64,000 bases of DNA from Mycoemilia scoparia (GCA_027575805.1 JANBPU010000044.1:1-64000), one strand, 5' to 3'; positions 19,749 through 30,181 are shown, numbered from the stretch's first letter. Program-made: numbers and translations. Notes: generated from the letters alone by a model not told the origin.

Positions 19749-22142
19749 TTATTGAGTACCATATAACTTGATCTCTTTACGGCTATACGAACCACCCATG
19801 TCTTTTCCAAACATATCCATCAAATGATACCTCTTCTCTTCTCCTATTACTTCATTATCACCACCTTCAATAGAAATAACGGTATAAGGTCCATCCATTC
19901 CAAGCCACACAAAATCTCCCTCCTTAATTTCAGGTCCACTATCTTCATCCTCCTCATCATCATCGTCATATCCATTACCTCTGCCTTTATGGTTAGGAAT
20001 ATAAACCTTGACTTCATGATACTCAGTAGTCCTATATGCAATCGCAACCTCATCCAACCATCTATCCCACTCATCCCCAAACGTCTGATCCAACCTTTTA
20101 ACCATTCCCTTCAAAATCTTTCTAAAATCAATTTTCTTGCAGCTATCCATCCTTTCAACATTCAACCTCTGCGTCAAATAGTCCCAAAAAGTCGTTCTAA
20201 ATTCTGTCCGATGTTGAGACGCTATCCGACGTGGACACCCATGGCATGCCAATATTTGCTCAACAAAGAATTCCATTGCCACTTCTTTAGATGTATTCGG
20301 AATGGCCCGAATCTCCGGCGTATCCAGATATGAATCTATAGCAAATATTATAAACCGATTTCCCTTTTTGGTTTCAGTAAATGGCCCAATTATTCCCAAT
20401 CCTATCGTATCCCATGGTTTCTTTTTGGTACCATTGCTGTCTTCTTTGCTGTCTTCTTTAACCCATGGCTGGCGCGGACAGGTTTTAACAAATTGGCACA
20501 ATGAATGTAAAACTGATTCTTTGAGATTTTCAGGATCAATGGCCAACTCGACTGCGTCATTCTCATCTCCCGATGCCTCGGGACAATCTGCAGCTACATG
20601 GCCAGATTTCCGACATTGATAACATATACGGGGACGGTTGGGACAGCTGACTTGGTCATGACCATAATGATCGCATCTTGGACATGGCTGCTGTTGATGA
20701 TGTCTTTTGTTGTTAGATGTGTGATGATGCTTGTAACTTCCTCCTCCTCTTCCATTTCCATGGCTTTGGTTGGCTGCTGTATTGATAGCTGAAGATGATG
20801 GCAATGAAGAGAAATTGGATCCGCTGTGGTTATTTTGAGATACATTTATAGATGAAAATATTGATGCGGCTGAGCCCATGGTATTACGACGACCCAAAGA
20901 TGATCTCATGCTATTTTTTCCACCAGTACCAGCACTACTGCCGCTATTGCTGTTGCTGTTGCTGCTATGGCTATTATTGTTATTGTTTCCTGGTGAATTG
21001 TTTATAGTCATTGATCGGTTTCCACGATTAGATACAGGCGATCTACCATTTAAACCACCACCACTATTATTATAATTAGTATTGCCACTGCCTTGATTTT
21101 TTGAAATCCCACCAAATCGAGCTTGCAGTCTTTCTAATCTTTCCATAACAATAGCAACATCATTACTAGGAATCGATTTCTTATTGTTATTACTACCATC
21201 AATATCATTGCTACCTTCTCCATTCATATAACCCGCAGTAGGAGTAGGAGCAGAGCCATCATGAGATTCTGTAGCCGAACAAGATGGAGACGCAGGCGCC
21301 GAACCACCATCACCACCGGGCGAAGAGATCGGACAAAGCGGAATATCATCCAGTATAGTATGAACCAAAAACCTCACAAGTCCACGGTTACTACACGAAA
21401 ACCTCGAAGACCCAATAATGGCATTAAGATCTGGTGATTGGGCCATCAATTCGACTTGTCCGACTATCTGATTCCATACCATACCGGTTGGAAATAGAAC
21501 AGAAAGATTTGGATCCAATCCTTTCATAAATATGCTTGTTTTTAAGTTATCATAGCTTCCATCATCAATGTTGAAGCCGCTAGTGTTGTGGATGATGGTA
21601 GTAAGATTGACTCCATGATTAACACGTTCTATCCAGGACTGGAGGGATTCATTGTCCTCCTGCCTTAGGCTGGTTATCCCATCAATATCTCCGATACCAG
21701 TGTTATTGTTGTTGCTATTATTATTATTATTATTGTTATTGTTACTAGAACCATTAAGTGAGGTGGTTGTAGTTAATGTTGGAGAAGTGAATGCTGAAAC
21801 GCTGGCACCATGTTGGCTATAGAAATTTGTATTTCTGGAAAATCGATGGTAGAGCGCTTCTTTGAATTGAGCCCAACTTGACCAACCATTTACTTTATTG
21901 CTGCTTGCTGCCAAGCCACTGACTACATCATTGGTATTGGTTTTGGAGTTTTGGAAGTTTTGGTCCATTTGGTCAAGCCATTCTCCAGCTGGTCCTACCA
22001 ATTGGAGATTAGCGCATGCAAGTAATTCGGTTTCGGTCCATTGAAACATGTAACGAGCCTGCTCCATTGTCTCAATAAAGCTGTCCAAGTCTTCGTATGG
22101 CAATCCATGAAATGGTTTTAGACCATGTAGCCCGGGCATCAT
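19749..22142 (-). CDS. Domesticated Gag-integrase fusion protein
   Basis: This single 797-codon frame derives from a Ty3/gypsy-type retroelement. Residues 1 to about 260 resemble a Gag capsid region (LVGPAGEWLDQ, FKEALYHRFSR). Two CCHC zinc knuckles lie at 487-500 and 507-520. From about 570 it resembles an integrase core (LGIIGPF, FIIFAIDSYLDTPEIRAIP, RTEFRTTFWDYLTQRLNVER), then a small C-terminal domain (GDFVWLGMDGPYTVI). Protease, reverse transcriptase and RNase H are missing. The expected three acidic catalytic residues appear as Gly583, Gln643 and Lys682, so integration activity is not expected. Long Asn/Ser runs lie between domains, as in host proteins here. An intact frame with a dead active site suggests host use; the zinc knuckles suggest nucleic-acid binding. 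Role unknown. Confidence 0.75.
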   Translation of the reverse strand: MMPGLHGLKPFHGLPYEDLDSFIETMEQARYMFQWTETELLACANLQLVGPAGEWLDQMDQNFQNSKTNTNDVVSGLAASSNKVNGWSSWAQFKEALYHRFSRNTNFYSQHGASVSAFTSPTLTTTTSLNGSSNNNNNNNNNSNNNNTGIGDIDGITSLRQEDNESLQSWIERVNHGVNLTTIIHNTSGFNIDDGSYDNLKTSIFMKGLDPNLSVLFPTGMVWNQIVGQVELMAQSPDLNAIIGSSRFSCSNRGLVRFLVHTILDDIPLCPISSPGGDGGSAPASPSCSATESHDGSAPTPTAGYMNGEGSNDIDGSNNNKKSIPSNDVAIVMERLERLQARFGGISKNQGSGNTNYNNSGGGLNGRSPVSNRGNRSMTINNSPGNNNNNSHSSNSNSNSGSSAGTGGKNSMRSSLGRRNTMGSAASIFSSINVSQNNHSGSNFSSLPSSSAINTAANQSHGNGRGGGSYKHHHTSNNKRHHQQQPCPRCDHYGHDQVSCPNRPRICYQCRKSGHVAADCPEASGDENDAVELAIDPENLKESVLHSLCQFVKTCPRQPWVKEDSKEDSNGTKKKPWDTIGLGIIGPFTETKKGNRFIIFAIDSYLDTPEIRAIPNTSKEVAMEFFVEQILACHGCPRRIASQHRTEFRTTFWDYLTQRLNVERMDSCKKIDFRKILKGMVKRLDQTFGDEWDRWLDEVAIAYRTTEYHEVKVYIPNHKGRGNGYDDDDEEDEDSGPEIKEGDFVWLGMDGPYTVISIEGGDNEVIGEEKRYHLMDMFGKDMGGSYSRKEIKLYGTQ

Positions 22143-22510
22143 CTCTTTTAAGCTGTAAATTACAAATAACCAAGGTTTATAAATATATGCGAATTTGTTT
22201 GCGGAGAGTTATGAAAGAGCAGTTTAGCTATTTCCCTTGTTTCTGTATGTATGTATATATGTATGTACTAATTCAAGTGGCCTTGTTGATGACTGTTGTT
22301 AATAGTGGCTGTTATTTTAAACAGCAATTTGCTAGTTCATGTTGGTTAATCGGCTTCAGTAAACAAACATGGCAGCGTGGATTGGTTACACAGCGCCGAT
22401 TTGATTTATTGACGAAAAGATTTGAAAGTAAATCACAGTCACTCAATCCATCATTGAAATTGAGCTACCAGTTGGTCTATGCTTTTAACTCCTGAATATT
22501 ATCACTTTAT
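22143..22510. promoter_or_regulatory. Upstream region of the Gag-integrase gene
   Basis: AT-rich sequence with TATGTATG steps near 22245-22266. No LTR and no retroelement body can be seen here, which agrees with the gene being a single-copy host gene with its own promoter. The short open frame at 22097-22495 is not convincing. Confidence 0.4.
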
Positions 22511-22602
22511 GTGGGTAATAACTTATGATGGCCAATTATTATAGGGGGCTGCAATCACAGCCAAATAAGTTGCCAACCCTTCAAAAATCATCTCCCATAT
22601 TT
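22511..22602 (-). mobile_element. Family A element, copy A5
   Basis: Short copy with TGGCCAATTATTATAGGGGG, TGCAATCACAGCCAAAT and CCCTTCAAAAATCATCTCCCAT. It is separated from copy A6 by about 115 bp. Confidence 0.7.
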
Positions 22603-22717
22603 GTGGATAATTTGGATACTGACATAGATATCGTAAATGTGTGCTATTCAAAAGCCGAACCCAAGAATAGCAAAAGACAAGAGAATTTATTGTAAAGGCT
22701 AACGATAATAACAATAT

Positions 22718-22831
22718 GGGTAATAATTTTTGAAGGGTGAAAGTTTACTAGTAAAACTGGACATCCATTTGGCTGCGATTGCCCCTATAATTATTGGTTC
22801 CCGAAATTTACCCTTCATAAATCATTACTCA
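22718..22831 (+). mobile_element. Family A element, copy A6
   Basis: Near-complete copy (GGGTAATAATTTTTGAAGGG to CCCTTCATAAATCATTACTC). Its right end touches ATTGTAAATGATATTG, the same flank that copy A2 touches, but in opposite orientation. Confidence 0.8.
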
Positions 22832-22934
22832 TTGTAAATGATATTGTAATTTTAGTTTAATGATTATAATCGAGCTCTTTTAAATTTCAAAAATATAATC
22901 GAGAAAGGTAATTAAACAAAAAGTAAGTGTTTTT

Positions 22935-23594
22935 TTAGCAATAGCTGCTACCCGAAGTCACATCGACAATAGTAAATTTCTTGTGGAGCTTAGCAGGATG
23001 CAAGTCTTTACTCTTATCAACATCCCATCTTTTATGCATACATGTTTGTTTAGGTGGAAAAACACTTCCAGAATCAACAACACTAATTTTTGCATTTGCA
23101 TCTAAATCGACCTTGACATCAGCTTTCACATGGCCACGCTTCTTACCAGTTTCGCCAATATCGATTTTATATCTTGGCGTCTCTTCATAGCTGGAAGAGG
23201 TGATGATGACCTTCAAAAGATTTCCACACCCTTTGGGATTTTGATGATTTATACCTATTTCGCACGTCTTTTGCTGGTCCTTCCCCTTTGGAATCTCGCA
23301 GTTATATTCTTTGCTTATCTTCCCATTAAACCATTTTACACTAAAATGGTATCTGGCTGTCGTGTTGGCAAAGAATGTAGGTTCGTCTCCACAGATGTCT
23401 CCAGTCGTGTGACCGAGTACTTGCAAAGAGGGTCCTATAGTCATAATGCCTGGAATACTAAGACCTGGTAGTCCAGTATTGGAAATGATCTTGCTTTCGA
23501 TTTGATAGTTTTTTCTGGTTTCGGCATTTGCGAATGCAGATGAGAGACATAGAAGTGAAGCAGCAGCGGTGGATGACAGACCAAAGAGTTTCAT
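22935..23594 (-). CDS. Secreted six-cysteine protein, paralogue 4
   Basis: This 219-aa member has a signal peptide (residues 1 to about 23, SSAFANAET), the NTT site and the six conserved cysteines, ending in SGSSYC. The segment EIGINHQNPKGCGNLLKVII is nearly the same as in paralogue 1, even at DNA level, while its C-terminal third (VFPPKQTCMHKRWDVDKSKD) is unlike paralogue 1. Function unknown. Confidence 0.85.
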   Translation of the reverse strand: MKLFGLSSTAAASLLCLSSAFANAETRKNYQIESKIISNTGLPGLSIPGIMTIGPSLQVLGHTTGDICGDEPTFFANTTARYHFSVKWFNGKISKEYNCEIPKGKDQQKTCEIGINHQNPKGCGNLLKVIITSSSYEETPRYKIDIGETGKKRGHVKADVKVDLDANAKISVVDSGSVFPPKQTCMHKRWDVDKSKDLHPAKLHKKFTIVDVTSGSSYC

Positions 23595-24250
23595 TGTGAC
23601 AAAGTAAGGCTATGAACAGCAATGAGTTAATCAAATAGATAGCAATAATAGAAATAGAAATAGAAATAGTAGGAGAGAAAATGTATTGCTATAATATCGG
23701 CCTTTAGATGTCTGGGAATACGGGCATTTATAAAAACACAGATACATCTCATGAAAGTCAACCCTCTTGCTGAAGCAAGGCTTGGTTAGCTATGATGTTG
23801 TTGAAAACACATCCTTATTGTGCTCTGCATCGACTGTGAGTTTTGTTGTAGGCGCCTTTTTCCCTCTCTTCTCTATTCTCTTGTTGTTTTACTAAAGTGG
23901 TGATTAGTTTTTGCAACTGGCGTTGCCAATGATAGGAATCATTACTCTTAAACATTATTGCACTGATGTATGTTTTGTTATTGCTTTTGGCATTGAAAAC
24001 ACAATAATTCCATGCCACAATTCCCATTCGGCCATTTTGCTTTGTAACTTTTCACACAAGATATTGAATCGAAATTGGTTTGGCAAAATCCCAGTAAATG
24101 TATTATAGCAGTAGCCACTTGTTGTGGAAATGTATAACAGCATCTCTCAGGCAAAGCTGATGAGCTTCAGCAACACATATATCCTACTTTTAAGGGAATT
24201 TTTGTTTATGAATGTTTTTTGTTTTCTATTGTTGTCAATGGTGTGGGAAA
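23595..24250 (-). repeat. Duplicated upstream segment of paralogue 4
   Basis: Shares promoter, repeat leader and several hundred bases of flank with the other two minus-strand copies (for example CTTGGTTAGCTATGATGTTG). Similarity to the paralogue 3 flank ends near 24250, where a family B element begins. Confidence 0.7.
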
Positions 24251-24266
24251 TGGAATGGCCGAGGAA

Positions 24267-24422
24267 ATGGCAGAATTGCCACTAAAGGTGTACCAGAATA
24301 ATTCCCTAGATAATAGCCAATAATATGCCAAATTACAGCTAAAATGCATGGCCTATGGGCTGTTTTGCAGGGAATGTATGATATAACCAGCCTGTTCTCT
24401 GTTGGTGGAGAACTTGCCATGT
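24267..24422. repeat. Family B short inverted-repeat element, copy B1
   Basis: Begins ATGGCAGAATTGCC and ends GGTGGAGAACTTGCCAT, forming imperfect inverted ends. Non-coding, about 155 bp. Related copies are at 26819, 48681 and 52503. Confidence 0.6.
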
Positions 24423-24589
24423 TAGATAAATTGGCTACTACTATTCTTGTTTTTTTAGCAGTAATAGTAAAAAGCGTTTAAAAGAATGATCTATAAAGCC
24501 TTTTTATATTTTTATTTCTAAATGTTTAGCCATCACATGAGCATGTTTCTATTAGTTTATTCAGGTGTTTATTTTGAATAAATGTGACC

Positions 24590-24740
24590 AATTGGGAAGA
24601 TTTCACTGGTGATTGAGTCTATGGTAGACAGAAGTGGACCCTCCGATTTTGGCTCAATCATGGGCTAGTCCATATGCAGTTACTCATGGGGGCAATTTTG
24701 CCTAAGGCCTTATGTGATGAGCTTTGACCAATTGGTAGGA
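24590..24740 (-). repeat. Family C short repeat, copy C2
   Basis: Matches the copy at 63119: TTTCACTGGTGATTGAGTCTATG, then GGACCCTC, TTTTGGCTCAATC and GCCTAAGGCC, ending GCTTTGACCA. It is inverted relative to C1, C3 and C4. Non-coding. Confidence 0.6.
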
Positions 24741-24910
24741 AAAATTAAAAGAAATGGTTAAAAAAGAGCCCCTTTTAATAGCATTATTACTATAAACACA
24801 TTACATCATTATTAATGTCGGAGTTTCATTATTACAAAATCACATTAAATATACCAATTCGCATGCATTTTTGTGTGTGTGTGTGTGAAAGTCATCAGGC
24901 AGAACCAAAT

Positions 24911-25024
24911 GGATCATTATTTTCGAAGTGTGACTTTTGGTGGTCAACGATTATAGGGGAAATCCCAGCCAAATGAGTGATCACAGTCTATTAGCAAATG
25001 GTCGCCCTTCAAAAATAACTAACC
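24911..25024 (-). mobile_element. Family A element, copy A7
   Basis: Copy of the subtype with GATCACAGTCTATTAGCAAATGG. Ends are GGATCATTATTTTCGAAG and CGCCCTTCAAAAATAACTAACC. Confidence 0.75.
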
Positions 25025-26388
25025 AAATCTATTTTTAGAATACAAAATTCAATATACACGCATACATACACTCTTGCTGCTCAAGATTGGGTTTAAGAGA
25101 TGTTAGTATGGATGACCTGGGAAAATGGCATATTTTTTCTAACGAGCCACAAAACAATTTGGCCCTGGGAAAGAAAAAACGAGCGAAAGAATACGGGATG
25201 AGGTGCATAATTCTGATGAAGTTGAAGTCAAGCCCTGCAGAAATCCGAGTGGGTAGAGGCTGCACGAATCAAGTAATGCCAAAGAGGCTGGCTCCGTAAA
25301 ATTTACCCAGGTCAGCAACGCTAGGAGCATCGTGTCCTGTGATTTCCACTTGAACACTGACATAAATTTTAACCAAGGATACCCCACTGGTACGTATCGT
25401 CATGAACTTTGCGTCACGCCCCACATACTCTCTCACTGATAAAAGCACGGGCAATTAAAAAGACAAAATTATGCCGTATTATTCATTGACAAGGTGAAAG
25501 CCCACTGATTTGACATGTCAATAGCAACAATGATGAAATTTTAAATAGATGGAAGGGTTTCCTTCTGAGTAAGAGAATTCTATGGTCAGGTTCTATCGGA
25601 CATCATCGCTTCATGATTGATCTTGGCATGGATAGGTCCCAATGTCTGAAATAAACAAGTGGCAATGATGTACGTATGTGTGTACGTACTGGACTGGAAA
25701 GGCACACTTGTGTGGCTAAGGGTCTTGATTGAACTCAAAATACATGAAGGAACTTGGAGTCAAAATGAGTGTTTAGGGATCGGTGATACGCCCTAGTATA
25801 AATTGTAGCTCCTCGCACATACACATACCCGACTCTTCAAGTATGGAATAATGGTCTCGCATTGATATATGCATTTTAACCAGCAACCAAGTATATGCGC
25901 GTGCGTGCGTTTACTTATTCCAAAACCAACCCGCACTCTTGTAGTTCGATGGCTAGCCTATGATTTTGCACAGCCATATAGTCGCCTTAGAAAGAACATT
26001 CGCTCTAATCGGATCTTGACACACAAGCCTCAGTCTATTGCAATGGGAATGTGCTGTGTATATGTGCGCTGATATAGCATAGTCAAGCTTATAAGTATAG
26101 CAGCCCAAGCAACTGCCACTACATCCACCTAGCATAAGATGTGAGAATATGCCGCTACCCACCATAGTTAACTGCTGCTGTTTCTATGGTTTGATACACA
26201 GCATCCCAGCTCATTGATTCCGATTGGCAAGTATATGAACTCATGTGATATATGCTATACAAATAAAGTGCATATAAAACAATCTCTCGCTATTTATCTA
26301 GTATTTTAAAACGCCAGAGACCATGGGCCTAGAGAGCGCTTCCATTGAAGATAACATTAGGGCAGTTGAATTTAAGGTGGAGAGAATG
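25025..26388. other. Gene-poor intergenic stretch
   Basis: No convincing gene. Short open frames overlap on both strands at 25035-25454, none with a recognisable domain. The composition at 25090-25440 is less AT-rich than its surroundings, so an old gene relic is possible but unproven. Confidence 0.35.
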
Positions 26389-26474
26389 TGGGTAGTTATT
26401 TTTGAAGGGCTATAGAGCCACACATTTGGCTGGGATTGCCCCTATCAACATGCACCCTTCGAAAATTATGATCC
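26389..26474 (+). mobile_element. Family A element, copy A8
   Basis: Short subtype with AGGGCTATAGAGCCACACAT, TTTGGCTGGGATTGCCCC and CCCTTCGAAAATTATGATCC. Confidence 0.75.
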
Positions 26475-26479
26475 ATGTG

Positions 26480-26726
26480 TTTCAGAATTGATGCAACCAA
26501 CCTCATGCCTTTGATTAACCCAAGACCCAAGAACGTTTTTCAGCGAATCAGCATAGAACTGGGTATTTTGTGCGAGTCTATCTGTATATTTTATCCAGAA
26601 AATAAACAAAGCGCCATGACTCCCAGATCTTTGGGGTGTATCATCGTGAAAATATACTTGCATTGGCGCGTCCTCATCACCATCGCCGACTTGGCTTTGA
26701 TAATAAAGTACTAGAGAATAGGACAA
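26480..26726 (-). pseudogene. Possible gene relic, unrecognised
   Basis: An open minus-strand frame without an ATG at its start reads like protein (for example DAPMQVYFHDDTPQRSG and FYADSLKNVLGSWVNQRHEV), but I cannot place it in a family. Just upstream on the same strand, 26980-27295 also has protein-like pieces in changing frames (VMVQFQARSQSAEPIKGL and KKFLASMVLCIFRLSRV). Together they could be a broken gene cut by the family B element at 26819. Evidence is weak. Confidence 0.2.
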
Positions 26727-26799
26727 GAGGCTAGTATAGTCAGTCCTAGTTGTATGTCTTGGCTTTCTAACAATAAAAAGCTAGTGGCAGACACTCGCA

Positions 26800-26821
26800 C
26801 ATATATATATATATATATATA
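26800..26821. repeat. AT dinucleotide microsatellite
   Basis: A pure AT run, directly adjoining the family B element. Confidence 0.9.
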
Positions 26822-26977
26822 GCAAGCTCTCCACCAAAAGGGGACAGACAGATACCCTCACATATTCCTTGCAAACCAGCCCATGAGCTATACTTTTTAA
26901 CTAGAGTCTTGGTGATGATTGACTAGTATCCAGGGGAGTACCTAGTACCCTTTTAGAGGAGACTGCTCTGCCACATA
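26819..26977. repeat. Family B element, copy B2
   Basis: Runs from AGCAAGCTCTCCACCAAAA to TTTTAGAGGAGACTGCTCTGCCACAT. The segment GATTGACTAGTATCCA with the following ACCCTTTTAGAGGAGACT reappears inverted in copy B4. Confidence 0.65.
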
Positions 26978-27295
26978 TGACGAGAGCGATGATGCCAAGT
27001 GTGCGAACCAGTGCGTCTCCTTATACAATAAGGCCGATGCCCTTGTGTGTAACTCTGGAAAGACGGAAAATGCATAACACCATGGATGCCAAGAATTTCT
27101 TGGCTGCTATATTCTATTTTGGGGAATGCAGCCAATCCTTTGATGGGTTCGGCACTTTGGGACCTGGCTTGAAACTGCACCATGACATTCTTTGATTTCC
27201 CATTGACCGACTGGCCAGGCAATACACATGGCCGCGAACGAATGATTGACATATCCACTAAAGCGGTGTGGTAGTTTTTCTATGATATCTCCCAA

Positions 27296-28603
27296 TTTTC
27301 TTTGGCTTTTTCTATAATAATGCCTGCTGTTAATACTTTACCTTGGCTATCTGGCTAGCTGGCTGGCTGGCCTATCCTGGTGGTGGTGGAACCAACTTAT
27401 GCGCTTTTCTATTTTCCTACCCCAGCTCCACAGCTCCACCCGATTGAATCCCTTCACACCCGCCACACACACATATTCACAAACAACTGTAGCCCTGTGT
27501 GTGAGAAGGAAACCCAGCTCTGGTGTTTTTTCCAGATTCTTTTCTTAAATTGCTTCTTATGCACCTTTGGAGTTCTTTACTATATCATCGCCATCGCATT
27601 CTTTAGATCCCTTCATCGTGTTCTTTTGATTCCTAGCATACATTATATAGCCGCTCCCTTTATCTCTCTCACTTTCCCTGATTCTATTCTCTTATTTCCT
27701 TTTTATCTTTATTCAATTTGTCCCTAGCCTTTTTGGTTTTCATCTTTCCATATTGTTATAACTATATTGCTTTCCTTTAAAACTTTTATATATACCCCCC
27801 TACTTATATTTATCAACCATTTTGTATTGGATCTAGGTCCCCACACACATACATACCTATACTGGTATATTCAATTAAACAATAACCAGGGGATATCAAG
27901 GACAATAGCACAGCACTCTATCTCTCTCTCTTTGGCTACTACTGTTAAAAGGCCAAGAAGTCCAGTCCCAAAAAGATCGACATAAATACACACCAACACC
28001 ATCATCCAAATACTGCTTTATCGCTAGTGCCTTGGCCTCTCTCTGCAACCAATCCACATAATAGAGCAGCCACTACTAGCATAATTCCTCCCTTCCCATA
28101 TAGATTACATATGGTGTTAATCACTCCTCCAACACACACACATACAGCCAGATAAAAACGTTTTGACACCCAGTAATTACCTGCCTACCTACCATACATA
28201 GGCCTCTATTGCTGTCTGAACAATAGCTTGGTTTCTTGGCTTTGTGCTAAATAAGCTCTCTCTCATTCAGTACCAACGACCCGTGTTGCTATTTGCTTTT
28301 ATAAATAGCTTTCTCTTTCCCTCACTTCTACATTCTTACGCGCATAGATACATAGATACATACATATATTGAGTCTATCTATTCTCACTATCTAGTTACA
28401 TTCTATTTTCTTTATAACTTCGTGTATCCTTTGTATTTGTGTCTGGGTATACTCTAGCCGCACACTTACACACACTTTTGATATTTTACACCACCAACCA
28501 CACAAGGCTCTCTTTCCTTAAACACCAAAGCTATACTGCCCATCACCTGTCTTTCTTTGTATAATAACCATCTTGATATCAAAGAACCACCACAACCGCG
28601 ATC
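27296..28603 (+). promoter_or_regulatory. Upstream region of the LEA_2-type gene
   Basis: About 1.3 kb of pyrimidine-rich sequence with many CACACA and CTCTCT tracts. Such tracts are frequent just before start codons here and probably include promoter and 5' leader. No gene is supported within it. Confidence 0.4.
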
Positions 28604-29707
28604 ATGTCGTATCTACACAATCAAAACCCTCGCTACTCTCCTCCACCAATGGACCGGGATTACAACCCCCACAACAACAATAACTACAGTCTAGGTAGTG
28701 ATGGTGGCGCTTTCGCTCCCTACCAAGACTCTGAATACCGAAACTATTCATACGCTCCCACCCCAGAAGAGACATTAGCGCCTCCACAGCTCAGATATAC
28801 CGAAGACGGATTCAACAACTCTAGTAACAGCCGCTTATTAGCCGATCCTTCCAATCCAAACTATCGCGAAAGATCCGACTCCACACCTGGCAATTCTACA
28901 TACCTGGAAAAGACACATCTCTATGGAAACACTTCTGCCGCCGCCGCTGCCGCAGCAGCAGCAGCCGGTGCAAGAGAAACTAGTGACAACAACTCACTAT
29001 ATGGGTTCACTAAAGAACCAGTTAAGCGTCGCCGTAGATGCAGATGCTGTTCATGCTGCTGTACTAAAAAGTACTGGGCATTCTGTGTCCCAATCACATT
29101 AGTAATCATAGCCGGATTAGCTGTAGCTGGATACTTTTTGTGGCCTCGAATTCCACAAGCTGAATTTGATCGGATAGATGTGCGAAACAGCAATTCAGCA
29201 TCATCTTCAGATAGTAGCAGTGGTAGTTTGGCCGACCAGTTTATTGGAAACATTGGCTTTAACAGACAAGGCATGGTGACACTTCCACTAGAAATCCACA
29301 TGAACGTTTCTAATCCCAACTTTATTCCCTGGACCATAAATAATGTAACTGTTGATGGATTTATCAATTTGGGAGACGGAAAGAACAGTAAATTCCCAGT
29401 TGGAAAGGGTGGACTACCAAAAGCTTTCAAGATGCCAAAGAAATCGGTTGACAATGACATGGTGATATTCTTCAACTTCAAGCTGGATGTTACACAGGTC
29501 AATTATAAGGATGCTGCAGAGATGGTTCAAAAGAGCTGTGTAAAGAATGGACCCCCTCTGAAATTCTCGTATGATGCAAAGGTCGAGATCAAGCCTATCT
29601 CGGGATTGGGCATTAAACCGAAGATTTCTAACACTGTTAACTTTGATTGTCCGCTTAAAGGAATCGGTGATTTGGGTATCGATATTAAACAGATCACAGG
29701 TCTGTAA
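28604..29707 (+). CDS. LEA_2/NDR1-like single-pass membrane protein
   Basis: This 367-aa protein has a disordered, Pro/Asn/Tyr-rich N-terminal half with an alanine run near residues 108-118. A Cys-rich patch (RCRCCSCCCTKK) comes next, then one membrane helix at about 158-181, and a C-terminal beta-rich region from about 215 to the end. The part MNVSNPNFIPWTINNVTVDG has the NPN pattern of the LEA_2 (water-stress/hypersensitive-response) fold, which is thought to bind lipids or hydrophobic ligands. The helix is likely an anchor with the C-terminal domain on the lumenal or outer side, and the cysteines before it are likely palmitoylation sites. The exact role is not known. No introns. Confidence 0.7.
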   Translation: MSYLHNQNPRYSPPPMDRDYNPHNNNNYSLGSDGGAFAPYQDSEYRNYSYAPTPEETLAPPQLRYTEDGFNNSSNSRLLADPSNPNYRERSDSTPGNSTYLEKTHLYGNTSAAAAAAAAAAGARETSDNNSLYGFTKEPVKRRRRCRCCSCCCTKKYWAFCVPITLVIIAGLAVAGYFLWPRIPQAEFDRIDVRNSNSASSSDSSSGSLADQFIGNIGFNRQGMVTLPLEIHMNVSNPNFIPWTINNVTVDGFINLGDGKNSKFPVGKGGLPKAFKMPKKSVDNDMVIFFNFKLDVTQVNYKDAAEMVQKSCVKNGPPLKFSYDAKVEIKPISGLGIKPKISNTVNFDCPLKGIGDLGIDIKQITGL

Positions 29708-30181
29708 ATTAGAAATATTGTTGTGTTTTTCAGTCTTCTTCTGCCCTATTATCATCATCGTTGTCGTTGTCGTCGCTATGACTTTCCACTTCCTCTGTCA
29801 CATCTGTTGTATTAAATAACACATGTATTACCAAATATACATCATTCACACACATACACACACATGTACATGTTTCTCTTTAACTCATGTTTTGCTTCTT
29901 GTTTTATTCTTTTTTATATTTATTTAAATTTATCACATTTTTCCTTGTTAAAATAAAAGTTAGCTTTACATTCCTGTTTATTAAATAATACCTGCATTTC
30001 CCTGAATTCTTTGACTCATTACATAAGTTTTGGAATGAGTTTCCACAATCTACTGCACTCAATCAATTACCATGGCTAGTTTCACTATCGCTATTTTATT
30101 CTATTATGTAAGTTTCCCAAAATAGAAAATTAAACAAGAGAGCAATAGTAACAAATTAAATCAAGCCCATATATAGAATTA
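29708..30181. other. Intergenic, 3' flank of the LEA_2-type gene
   Basis: AT-rich, with CACACA tracts near 29845-29865 and poly(T)-rich sequence. No gene seen. Confidence 0.45.

Noticed and set aside
19749..22142. Reading the Gag-integrase gene as an active LTR retrotransposon
   Set aside because: Reverse transcriptase, protease and RNase H are absent, no LTRs are visible, and the integrase active-site positions are changed.
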